Assembly: GCF_949769255.1 (NCBI RefSeq)
Contig: NZ_OX458329.1
Location: 620,001 to 684,000, forward strand
Direction: 5' to 3'
DNA: 64,000 bases
DNA from: Mobiluncus massiliensis
Lineage (GTDB): Bacteria > Actinomycetota > Actinomycetes > Actinomycetales > Actinomycetaceae
Shown: in pieces, positions 27,818-35,463 of the stretch
How the letters are laid out: each line of letters opens with the position of its first letter
Numbering within the stretch: position 1 is the first letter of the stretch
Position numbers and translations under genes: made by a program
Notes under the pieces: model-generated
The model's database searches: none
What the model was told of the DNA's origin: nothing
The model's input: only the letters and a program-made list of their open reading frames with translations

Positions 27818-29620
27818 ATGCGTACCTCTGGATTCACCAATCGTCAGCAAACCTCCGGAATGCCTTACGGCAAATACCGCCCGTTCCTAGAGACGAACCC
27901 CATCTCGCTTCCTGAACGAACCTGGCCTAATAACCGGATTACGAAGGCGCCGCGCTGGTTGTCTACCGACCTGCGAGACGGCAACCAAGCCCTCATCGAA
28001 CCGATGGACTCCGCGCGCAAGCGCGAAATGTTTGACCTCCTGGTGCGCCTGGGATTCAAAGAAATCGAAATCGGTTTCCCGGCCGCTTCCCAAACCGACT
28101 TTGACTTCGTGCGTTCCCTAGTCGAGGACGACGCTATTCCCGAGGACGTGACCTGCTCGGTACTCTCGCAATCCCGCCCGGAACTTTTGGAACGCACCCT
28201 GCAAGCCATTAAGGGATACCATCGCGCTACCGTACACCTCTACAATGCGACCGCCCCGGTCTTTCGCCAAGTCGTGTTTCACAACGATAAAGCGCAAACG
28301 ATCGAGATGGCGGTGTCCGGCACTCGTGAAGTCATCGCCGGAGCCGAAAAAATTTTGGGGGACGACACAATCTTTGGCTACGAATACTCCCCGGAGATTT
28401 TCGTAGACACCGAAATCGACTTTGCTCTGGAAGTCTGCGAAGCGGTGATGGAAGTCTGGCAGCCCGACAGCGAGCGGGAAATCATCTTGAACCTGCCTAC
28501 GACCGTAGAACGCTGCACGCCCAACGTTTACGCCGACCAAATCGAGTACTTCTGCCGCCACATCTCACACCGTGAACACGTGTGTATTTCGGCCCACAAC
28601 CACAACGACCGCGGCACCGGCATCGCGACCGCCGAACTGGCCCAGATGGCCGGCGCTGACCGGGTTGAAGGGTGTTTGCTGGGTCAGGGCGAACGAACCG
28701 GCAACGTTGACCTAGTCACCTTGGCGATGAACCTCTTTAGCCAAGGTATCGACCCGCAACTGAACCTGTCCAACCTCGATGAAGTCCGCGAGATTGTCGA
28801 GGGCTGCACCCGTATGTCCACCCCGCCGCGGCTGCCCTACGTGGGGGACCTGGTCTACACGTCCTTCTCCGGCTCCCATCAGGACGCCATTAAGAAAGGC
28901 TTTGCCGTGCGCGAACAGAAAGTCCGGGACGCTGGCGGAGACGAGAACCAAGTCATCTGGGAGCTGCCCTACCTGCCTATTGACCCTCACGATGTGGGGC
29001 GCAACTACGAAGCGATTGTCCGGGTAAACTCGCAATCCGGCAAGGGCGGTATCGCTTACCTGATGAAGGAAAAGCATCACCTCGACCTGCCGCGCCGCCT
29101 GCAAATCGAGTTCTCGAAAATCGTGCAGCGCACGACCGACCGTTTCGGCGGTGAACTCGAGGCGAACGACCTGTGGCAGATTTTTGCCGATGAATACTTG
29201 CCGGCGTCAGAAGCGGGGATTGACTCGCGTCACTGGGGGCGGTTCTTCCTCGATGGGGCGCACGTTTCTTCCGTTCCCTCGCCCTCGGGTGGGGACACGG
29301 AAGTCTCCATCGCGCTGAACGACCGCGGCGCAAAGCTCCAGCTGGAATCGTTCGGCAATGGTCCTATTGACGCTTTCGTCCATGCCTTTGAACAGATGGG
29401 CATGGAAGTGCGGATTCTGGATTACGTGGAGCACGCTTTGAGTGCTGGGCGTGATGCCACTGCCGCGGCTTATGTCGAGGCTGTAGTGGATGGCGAGGTG
29501 CTGTGGGGGGTAGGCATTGATTCTTCGACCATTCGTGCCGCTTATAAGGCCGTAATTTCGGCGATTAACCGGGCGCAGCGCCAATCCCAAGTCACGGATA
29601 GCTCCGTTCCGTTTCCCTGA
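27818..29620 (+). CDS. leuA: 2-isopropylmalate synthase
   Basis: Condenses 2-ketoisovalerate with acetyl-CoA, the committed step to leucine. The 600-aa protein is of the long actinobacterial/yeast type: an N-terminal extension (MPYGKYRPF), LSTDLRDGNQALIEPMDSARK, EIEIGFPAASQTDFDFVR, the metal site SAHNHNDRGTGIATAELA, and a C-terminal allosteric domain (about residues 450-590) where leucine binds. AAAGGA ends 8 nt before ATG 27818. It is preceded by a Leu-codon leader and RNA structure. It is clearly distinct from the CimA at 21227. Confidence 0.97.
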   Translation: MRTSGFTNRQQTSGMPYGKYRPFLETNPISLPERTWPNNRITKAPRWLSTDLRDGNQALIEPMDSARKREMFDLLVRLGFKEIEIGFPAASQTDFDFVRSLVEDDAIPEDVTCSVLSQSRPELLERTLQAIKGYHRATVHLYNATAPVFRQVVFHNDKAQTIEMAVSGTREVIAGAEKILGDDTIFGYEYSPEIFVDTEIDFALEVCEAVMEVWQPDSEREIILNLPTTVERCTPNVYADQIEYFCRHISHREHVCISAHNHNDRGTGIATAELAQMAGADRVEGCLLGQGERTGNVDLVTLAMNLFSQGIDPQLNLSNLDEVREIVEGCTRMSTPPRLPYVGDLVYTSFSGSHQDAIKKGFAVREQKVRDAGGDENQVIWELPYLPIDPHDVGRNYEAIVRVNSQSGKGGIAYLMKEKHHLDLPRRLQIEFSKIVQRTTDRFGGELEANDLWQIFADEYLPASEAGIDSRHWGRFFLDGAHVSSVPSPSGGDTEVSIALNDRGAKLQLESFGNGPIDAFVHAFEQMGMEVRILDYVEHALSAGRDATAAAYVEAVVDGEVLWGVGIDSSTIRAAYKAVISAINRAQRQSQVTDSSVPFP

Positions 29621-29748
29621 AGATTCAATCGCTAGGGTTCACCGGGAAGAAAGCTCTGACCCGGTAGGTTCGCGTTTGGGAAAACAACCCGCAAGTTCAG
29701 GGTATCGGGTGGCGATTGGTAAGGTAGACCGGGACAAAGGAGTAAATC

Positions 29749-31386
29749 ATGTTCGTGCCCAATGTCACAGCGGTCGGAGGGCTGTTGTGGCTCAGTGCCA
29801 TCGTGGCTCTGCTCCCGGTAGCGGTGTTCTTTGTGCTGGTCGGAGCCGTGCGGATGCGCTCGCACTGGGCGGGTGCTATCGCCCTGGGGGTCGGGTTGCT
29901 CGTGGCAATAGCGGGGTTCCGGATGCCGGTCGACATGGCTGTGGCGGCCGCCCTGCTCGGGGCGGAAAATGGCTTGATACCCATCGTAATCATCGTCATC
30001 GCGGCCGTGTGGCTGCACCGTCTGATGGAGGCGACCGGGCGGGAAGCTGATTTGCGCAAGGTTTTTTCCGCTGTCGGTCAAGGGGATTTGCGCATCCAGG
30101 CCATGCTGATTGCGCTGTGTTTCGGGGGTCTGCTAGAGGGCTTATCCGGTTTCGGGGTCCCCGTGGCAGTGGTGACCGCGCTGCTGCTGGGGCTGGGATT
30201 CAAACCGATGAAAGCGGCCGTGATTGCATTGGTGGCGAATACCTCCCCGGTGGCCTACGCGGCGTTCGGGGTACCGATAACGACCGCGGCGGCCCTTCTG
30301 AGCGGGCATGACCCCATTCAAAACGCCGCTGACATCACGTATTATGTGTCCTGTACCGAACCGGCGATTGCTTTCGTGATGCCGTTCGCGCTGAGCCTGT
30401 TGATTGATAAGGATCACTTCCGCCATATGTTCCCCCTGGCTTTCGTGATGGGTCTGGTGGAAGGTATCGGACAGTTCCTGACCTTGCGGTTCGTGTCCTT
30501 TGAGTTGGGCGGGGTCCTGCCGCCCATAGTGACGTTCCTGGTAGTGGCGTTGATGGTGATGGTCTATCGTCCCCCGGTTCCTCCCGAGTTCGTCACGGAA
30601 AAGCCCACTGACCTGCGCTTGGGACGGGTGGCACTGGCCGTGATGCCCTATGGCTTGGTCATCGTGATTCTCTCCGTGGGGCGGATGGTGCCCCAGGTCG
30701 CCAAGGTTTTGACCGCGACGGATTTGCACGTTGCCTGGCCTGGTTTGGCGGGGCGGGTGGCCAGCCCGGACAAACCGAACGTCGCGGGAAACATCGGCAA
30801 CATCACCATTCCGATACTGTCCCAACCGGGAGTGTTGATTGCGATGGCGGCGCTGGTGACCGGGGTGGTGTTTACCCTGGTTACCGAGGGTGGGAAGTAT
30901 CCGCTGGGATTTAAACAGGTTGGTGCCAAACTGTGGTCAGCGATTTATTCCATGCGGTATTCCGCGGCCACTATCCTGGAAGTGATGGCTCTGGCTTACT
31001 TGATGAACATTTCCGGCATGGTTTTGACCATCGGGACCCTGCTGGCGGGAACCGGGACGTTCTTCCTGTTGCTTTCCCCCATGATTGGCTACCTCGGCAC
31101 GGCGATTTCCGGCTCTACGACCTCGGCAAACGCCCTGTTTGCCTCCCTGCAAGAGACGACGGCCCTCCAGATTGGCCTGCCCGGTGCTTTCGCCGTGGCG
31201 GCCAACACCGCAGGCGGGGTCATCGGCAAGCTCATCGCCCCTCAATCCTTGGCGATCGCCGCCGCCGCGATGGGCGAACCCGAGAAAGAGACCGATCTGC
31301 TCCACGAAGTACTCGGCTGGTCTTTCTACCTGCTGCTGTTCGCGGTCTTTATCTGTTTCGTCTGGGGCCTGGTGCTCTTGCAATAG
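29749..31386 (+). CDS. lldP: L-lactate permease (LctP/LldP family)
   Basis: A 545-aa membrane transporter with about 12-14 helices that takes up lactate (and glycolate in some members) with protons. Family signatures include LGAENGLIPIVIIVIAAVWLHRLMEATG, LCFGGLLEGLSGFGVPVAVV, APVAYAAFG-like sequence (VANTSPVAYAAFGVP), and the C-terminal GSTTSANALFASLQETTA and AANTAGGVIGKLIAPQSLAIA. AAAGGAG precedes ATG 29749. It is the intact gene; a decayed copy of its last half, with about 8% base differences, lies at 34930-35376. The gene borders the AT-rich block that starts near 31.6 kb. Confidence 0.92.
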   Translation: MFVPNVTAVGGLLWLSAIVALLPVAVFFVLVGAVRMRSHWAGAIALGVGLLVAIAGFRMPVDMAVAAALLGAENGLIPIVIIVIAAVWLHRLMEATGREADLRKVFSAVGQGDLRIQAMLIALCFGGLLEGLSGFGVPVAVVTALLLGLGFKPMKAAVIALVANTSPVAYAAFGVPITTAAALLSGHDPIQNAADITYYVSCTEPAIAFVMPFALSLLIDKDHFRHMFPLAFVMGLVEGIGQFLTLRFVSFELGGVLPPIVTFLVVALMVMVYRPPVPPEFVTEKPTDLRLGRVALAVMPYGLVIVILSVGRMVPQVAKVLTATDLHVAWPGLAGRVASPDKPNVAGNIGNITIPILSQPGVLIAMAALVTGVVFTLVTEGGKYPLGFKQVGAKLWSAIYSMRYSAATILEVMALAYLMNISGMVLTIGTLLAGTGTFFLLLSPMIGYLGTAISGSTTSANALFASLQETTALQIGLPGAFAVAANTAGGVIGKLIAPQSLAIAAAAMGEPEKETDLLHEVLGWSFYLLLFAVFICFVWGLVLLQ

Positions 31387-31602
31387 GCCCCGCTGGTTCC
31401 AGCTCGGGGTTGGTGTATAACTGGGGCACCACCAGCAAGCCGCGGTAAACGAGCTAAAAGGCCAAAAACCGATAAAATCTGGGCCAAAGTTTGTGTGTTG
31501 GCCTCGAATGGGGTTTCCCAATTCGAGGCCAACAGTTAACTCATTCGCAGGATTCTATTGTTCGGTTTCATGAGTGACCGAGACATAATTCAGTCTAATA
31601 AA

Positions 31603-31812
31603 CTATTCAGATGAAGAATTCGATAATACGAGAGCCACCATCACTGAAAGTATGGCTACCAGAGCTGACATAGACGCCAGTTTCGGGACCGCTCCACCAC
31701 CGACTTCCGGCACAAAGATTGACAATGCTCCGAGTACCAGGCCTAACACTCCGAAAACTATTGTAACACAAAGTAATACTTTAACCCGAGTATCAAGGTT
31801 TTTCTTAGGCAT
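31603..31812 (-). CDS. Small two-helix membrane protein
   Basis: A 69-aa protein with a short basic N-terminus (MPKKNLDTRVK), two membrane helices (about residues 11-33 and 45-64) and a loop containing VPEVGGGAVPK. AAAGG precedes the ATG, 13 bp after the stop of the 212-aa secreted protein gene, so the two form one unit. Family not recognised. By position it could be an immunity or accessory protein for the secreted product; this is only a guess from context. The surrounding DNA is more AT-rich than the window average. Confidence 0.6.
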   Translation of the reverse strand: MPKKNLDTRVKVLLCVTIVFGVLGLVLGALSIFVPEVGGGAVPKLASMSALVAILSVMVALVLSNSSSE

Positions 31813-31825
31813 TTAACCGACCTTT

Positions 31826-32464
31826 CTATTGTGGAAAACACAAAGGAATCGCGTTTATCGGATTTACCATGAATTTTATACCGCGATGATTCCAGTTACA
31901 GAGACTCAGTCCAGTACCGTACAATCCCAATGCTGCAGCAATAACTCCAGCTACCGCTCCGCCAGCTCCAGTGGCAGCCATGATGGCTGCTGCAAGTGTT
32001 GTTGCGCTTGCTCCGGCCGATACCAATGAAGCTATTCTGTCAGCAACGCAACTGTCTAAATAAACAGTTGGCCAAAAAGTGCGGAATCCATTTTTTCCTG
32101 GGCAAGCTGCTCTTAAAGAGACAATCTGATGAGTTGTGTCTATGATAGTTGATTCGTGCTCTATCATTTCTTTGGTAGTTTCAGGCATTTTTACTTCTCC
32201 ACCTATTGCCAACACACCTTCAGCTGCTTGATTGAGGAATTCCTCGTCTAGGTTGGGGTTCTGCAAAGCTGAGTTATAATCTAGAACATCTTCCTGCAAG
32301 TATTGACCTAATTCTGTGTAGCGTGAATCAACATTCAAGTCTTTTACTTGATTAACATTGATTTCTACTTCTGCGTCTCGAGGCGTAGCGTTAGCTAAAC
32401 TTCCTCCTGCTATTGCTAATGATAGCCCAGCTATGGTTGCTGTGAGTACACGTAATATGCGCAT
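31826..32464 (-). CDS. Secreted 212-aa protein with hydrophobic Ala/Gly-rich C-terminus
   Basis: The product begins with a Sec signal peptide (MRILRVLTATIAGLSLAIAGGSLANA, likely cleaved after ANA). The middle is acidic and helical (residues about 27-115). The C-terminal half contains four cysteines (in AACPG, DSCVAD, SLCNW, PLCFPQ) and a hydrophobic run rich in Ala, Gly and Thr (about residues 150-185) followed by NWNHRGIKFMVN. This resembles secreted hydrophobic bacteriocin-like or envelope proteins, but I recognise no family. A very strong AAGGAGG site precedes ATG 32464, suggesting high expression. An 18-bp box shared with the peptide-kinase operon lies 72-89 bp upstream. It is downstream of a two-component system, so likely its regulated target. 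Confidence 0.7.
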   Translation of the reverse strand: MRILRVLTATIAGLSLAIAGGSLANATPRDAEVEINVNQVKDLNVDSRYTELGQYLQEDVLDYNSALQNPNLDEEFLNQAAEGVLAIGGEVKMPETTKEMIEHESTIIDTTHQIVSLRAACPGKNGFRTFWPTVYLDSCVADRIASLVSAGASATTLAAAIMAATGAGGAVAGVIAAALGLYGTGLSLCNWNHRGIKFMVNPINAIPLCFPQ

Positions 32465-32535
32465 ATTTATCCTCCTTAGGAAAGGGTTTGAGAGACCTTC
32501 TCAATGAAATCTTCCCAAGTAAAGGAATGTATAAA

Positions 32536-32553
32536 CACCATCAAAAGTTGGTA
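32536..32553 (-). promoter_or_regulatory. Shared 18-bp box, copy 1 (upstream of the secreted protein)
   Basis: CACCATCAAAAGTTGGTA (plus strand) differs by one base from 34703-34720. It is an imperfect dyad: ACCATC and GTTGGT around AAAA. On the minus strand it contains TTGATG, which could serve as a -35. It starts 72 bp before the ATG of the 212-aa gene. It is a candidate operator for the response regulator encoded next to it. Confidence 0.6.
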
Positions 32554-32579
32554 TTTTTCTACCGTAATTAGTTAGCATT

Positions 32580-33257
32580 TCAGTCAAGAATGCCGGATTT
32601 GATAGCACTGAGTGAAAGTTCGCCTCTGGTGGCACAGTTTGTGTGTGTCAGGATGTCAGATACGTAAGATTTTACTGTTGATTCAGAAAGAGAAAGGGTC
32701 TTAGCGATCTCCTTATTTGGTAGGGCTTGTGCGACCAGCTGTAGTATGGGTTTTAGGTGTTCGGGGAGCGCTTCTGTTCGCTCGATGAAGTCTCGATATT
32801 GCAGCTGGTTTTGGTGGTTACGTAGGTAGGTTTGCGTCAGAATCTCAGTAGGCTTGCCACTGATTACCTGCTTGCCCTGATGGGCCTGCTGAATGAGCAT
32901 GACTAGCTGCTCTACAGGGGTGTCTTTAGTGAGAAATCCTGAAACGTTTTTTTCCAAGGAACGAGCTAGATATTCCTCATGCTCAAAAGCCGTGAGAACG
33001 ACCACTGTTACACTCGGATTGGTTTTCTCTATGGCTCCCGCTGTTGCTATACCATCTAGAACAGGCATATCGACATCCAACAGTGCCACATCGACAAGAT
33101 GTTTTGCTAGTTCACTGATAGCTTGCGCACCGTTGGCAGCAGTAGCTACCACTCTGATACCATCTGCATCGTTGAGCAACAGCGCCAGATTTTCCCTATA
33201 AATGTCGTCATCGTCTGCGAGTAACACCCGTATCTCTTCTTTTTCTTCTTTAATCAT
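32580..33257 (-). CDS. NarL/LuxR-type response regulator
   Basis: A 225-aa two-component response regulator. The receiver domain has the acidic cluster LLADDDD, the phospho-acceptor Asp61 in VALLDVDMPVLDG, VVLTAF and the GFLTKD lysine. The C-terminal LuxR helix-turn-helix (residues about 170-222) has LPNKEIAKTLSLSESTVKSYVSDIL. AAGGAGAGG precedes ATG 33257, which overlaps the stop of the histidine kinase, so the pair is translationally coupled. It is expected to bind DNA as a dimer, and the shared box at 32536 and 34703 is a candidate site. The linker between domains is longer than in NarL and moderately polar. Confidence 0.9.
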   Translation of the reverse strand: MIKEEKEEIRVLLADDDDIYRENLALLLNDADGIRVVATAANGAQAISELAKHLVDVALLDVDMPVLDGIATAGAIEKTNPSVTVVVLTAFEHEEYLARSLEKNVSGFLTKDTPVEQLVMLIQQAHQGKQVISGKPTEILTQTYLRNHQNQLQYRDFIERTEALPEHLKPILQLVAQALPNKEIAKTLSLSESTVKSYVSDILTHTNCATRGELSLSAIKSGILD

Positions 33258-34390
33258 GACCTCTCCTTAGCTGCTGGTATTACCGCCGTAATAATCCAGC
33301 CCTGGGAATTTCTGCCGAAAAGCAGTTCGCCGCCCTCATCATTGAGTCTCGACTCTAAATTGCGCAAACCGAATCCGCCAGTCATTCCAGAATATTCTGG
33401 AAGTTCAGAAACCGGATTACTCATCATGATGGTAAGTATGCGTTCTTCATCAAGGTTCATCTCTAATTCGATATACGCCCCTGCAGGAGCATATTTCAAA
33501 GCATTAGTAGCGGCTTCACGAACCACCAGGGAGGCCAGCAGTCGCTGTTGCCTAGTCAAAAGGGAATCCAGCTCTGCATTAGCGTCTGTTTCCAGAACCA
33601 TTTCTCGAGCACGTAACATGCTGCGAACATCATCTAGGATGTCGGTCAGGCTCGCCGAGACTCGAGTAGCATCGAGATTTAAAATGACGGGACGAATTCT
33701 ACTGGAGGCTGTTTTGGCTATATCGGATACCAGCTTTAAATCTTGAGGCTTGGTTTCATCTGGGTGTTTATCAATTCGATCAGCTAGAATTGCCAGACGA
33801 ACCAAATCCTTCGCGATAGTATCGTGCAATTCAGCAGCAAGCTCACGACGAATCCTTTCCCCGGAACGCTCAGCCTCTTCTTTTGCTTGTTGTGATTCCA
33901 TGGTCATCCGCTCCACGCGCTGATGCTGCCAACGCAAGAAAAAGCCTAATGAAAGTGTTGCCAAAGTATCTAAAATAAAGCTCAGGACTTGAGCTGTGGG
34001 AGGATTTGCGACCAACAGGCTAAAAATTTCCGCAGAGAAAAAAATTGCTAATCCTGGAATAATCCAAGAACGTGCAATCCAGCTAATTGAAATAGCGCAA
34101 ATTCCCCAAATGGCAAAGGAAAAATTGTCGCTAAGAGGTGACAGAAGTAAGCAATCAAAGAAAACTGTATATGCAATGTCGCTCCAGGGAGAAAACCATC
34201 CACAGGATGCCAAAAGTATAACTAGGATGGCAAGAGCCCACATACTTGGGTAATTTGCCACTCTCACGAGTAATCCTGCAACTTCTAAGAGGCCAAGTAC
34301 CAAAGCTAAAGACACGAAAATAATCCGCTGGGACAGTCCAGGCTCGGAATAGCGAGGAAAAAGCTTAGGAACTAGGCTCTTGAGAGGCAT
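33254..34390 (-). CDS. Membrane histidine kinase (HisKA_3 type)
   Basis: A sensor kinase of 378 aa with about five or six N-terminal membrane helices (residues 22-150) and no large extracellular domain. A coiled segment (155-185) leads to the dimerisation/phosphoacceptor motif ELAAELHDTIAKDL with His189, then an ATP-binding domain with EAATNALKYAPAGAYIEL (N box) and GMTGGFGLRNLESRL (G box). This all-membrane sensor type is common for peptide or membrane-state sensing. ATG 34390 starts 5 nt after the stop of the 63-aa peptide gene; an upstream ATG at 34447 would overlap the peptide. Order peptide-kinase-regulator suggests the kinase senses that peptide; this is inference. Confidence 0.9.
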   Translation of the reverse strand: MPLKSLVPKLFPRYSEPGLSQRIIFVSLALVLGLLEVAGLLVRVANYPSMWALAILVILLASCGWFSPWSDIAYTVFFDCLLLSPLSDNFSFAIWGICAISISWIARSWIIPGLAIFFSAEIFSLLVANPPTAQVLSFILDTLATLSLGFFLRWQHQRVERMTMESQQAKEEAERSGERIRRELAAELHDTIAKDLVRLAILADRIDKHPDETKPQDLKLVSDIAKTASSRIRPVILNLDATRVSASLTDILDDVRSMLRAREMVLETDANAELDSLLTRQQRLLASLVVREAATNALKYAPAGAYIELEMNLDEERILTIMMSNPVSELPEYSGMTGGFGLRNLESRLNDEGGELLFGRNSQGWIITAVIPAAKERS

Positions 34391-34395
34391 AGCGA

Positions 34396-34587
34396 TTATT
34401 TTTTTCTTTCGCAAATCGGCAGGTGTGGCATCAAGGAGCATAGCCAAGGCACGTATAGCTGTTTGCCATGTCCTGATCCAAAATTTGAAACATACTCTTT
34501 GCCGGGCGCAACCCCCTCAGCAGAAACCATACCTAAAAGCGCCAACGAAAGACTAAGGCTCATAGCTGCAATTTTACTCGAATTCAT
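34396..34587 (-). CDS. Secreted 63-aa peptide precursor with two cysteines
   Basis: The short frame starts at ATG 34587 (GGAGA about 10 nt upstream; GTG 34590 is also possible). The first 24 residues form a signal peptide (MNSSKIAAMSLSLSLALLGMVSA), predicted to be cut after VSA. The mature peptide would be about 40 residues starting EGVAPGKEYV and ending in CERKK, with two cysteines spaced C-x8-C (CSLMPHLPIC), so a disulfide loop is possible. It is directly followed by a histidine kinase and response regulator. This is the usual arrangement of a peptide pheromone or peptide antimicrobial with its regulator. No known family recognised; no dedicated exporter or protease gene is adjacent, consistent with Sec export. 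Confidence 0.7.
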   Translation of the reverse strand: MNSSKIAAMSLSLSLALLGMVSAEGVAPGKEYVSNFGSGHGKQLYVPWLCSLMPHLPICERKK

Positions 34588-34702
34588 CACTTATGTTCTC
34601 CATCGAAAAAGTCGGAACGTGTGGCCAGCTCTCGCAAGCGGGCTAGAACCAACCGTAAAACCCAAATGTGATCTGTGTAACCTCCAAATGAAGGTATTTT
34701 CT

Positions 34703-34720
34703 CACCGTCAAAAGTTGGTA
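34703..34720 (-). promoter_or_regulatory. Shared 18-bp box, copy 2 (upstream of peptide-kinase operon)
   Basis: CACCGTCAAAAGTTGGTA (plus strand), 17 of 18 identical to 32536-32553. It lies 116-133 bp before the peptide ATG. On the minus strand it contains TTGACG, a good -35. The repeat before both operons of the block, and apparently not elsewhere in the window, suggests autoregulation. It overlaps a theoretical 87-aa reading frame (34587-34850), which I judge not to be a gene. Confidence 0.6.
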
Positions 34721-34861
34721 CTCTACTGTCCTTGGACTTAGACAATAAATCCTGCAGGGGGTATCTCCTCAGGCTCGATGTGTGTGAAAATGCAGGTTGT
34801 TCCTTATAGAAGCGTGTGGGGCTGCTAAGCAGGAAAGCAAGGCGTGGCATAATAATTCTTG

Positions 34862-34928
34862 ATGAGAACGTTTCGAGATGCGGCCGTTATTCTGCGCACC
34901 CAGGACCTGGGGGAAGCTGACCGTATCG
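34862..34928 (+). pseudogene. recO 5' fragment (67 bp)
   Basis: From the ATG, 67 bp match the start of intact recO at 35785 with one difference (CAG for CAA). The bases just before the ATG (ATAAT--TTC-TGATGAG) also resemble the recO promoter region. The fragment ends abruptly after TATCG and is joined to lactate-permease sequence. It encodes about 22 RecO residues, then a short foreign tail. Confidence 0.92.
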
Positions 34929-34929
34929 C

Positions 34930-35376
34930 GTCCCCCGGTTCCTCCCGAGTTCGTCACGGAAAAGCCTGCTGAACTGCGTGGGGCGGGTGGCTTTGGCTGT
35001 GATGCCCTATGGTTTGGTCATCGTGATTCTTTCTGTGGGGCGGATGGTGCCCCAGGTCGCCAAGGTTTTGACCGCAACAGATCTGCACGTCGCTTGGCCT
35101 GCTTTGGCGGGGCGGGTGGCCAGCCCGGACAAACCGAACGTAGCGGGGAATATCGGCAACATCATCATTCCGATACTGTCCCAACCGGGGGTGTTGATTG
35201 CGGTGGCGGCGCTGGTAACCGGATTGGTGTTTACCCTAGTTAACAGCGCCGCCGCCGCGATGGGCGAACCCGAAAAAGAGACCGATTTGCTCCACGAAGT
35301 GCTCGGCTGGTCGTTCTACCTGCTGCTGTTCGCGGTGTTCATCTGTTTCGTCTGGGGCCTGATTTTCTTGGGCTAG
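34930..35376 (+). pseudogene. Decayed lldP remnant (frameshifted and internally deleted)
   Basis: This segment matches the intact lldP at 30570-30880 and then jumps to its 3' end (about 31250-31386), so roughly 360 bp are missing. A 2-bp deletion shifts the frame near 34978. The start half of lldP is absent. Base differences from the intact gene are about 8% by eye, including many silent ones, so this is not a fresh duplication. It probably is the resident allele left behind when the upstream block arrived. Confidence 0.9.
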
Positions 35377-35463
35377 CTCGCTATTCTTCGCATTCCTGCC
35401 AATTCTAGAATCCAGTACTGCTAGCATTTACCGCAAAGGATTCGCAAAACCGGGGGTGTACAG

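Noticed and set aside
34587-34850. 87-aa frame upstream of the peptide gene
   Set aside because: It overlaps the putative promoter and shared box of the peptide operon, has no recognisable features, and its end is inside the peptide ribosome site region.
34930-35376. Remnant lldP considered as a functional short transporter
   Set aside because: It lacks the first half of the protein, has a frameshift and a 360-bp internal deletion.
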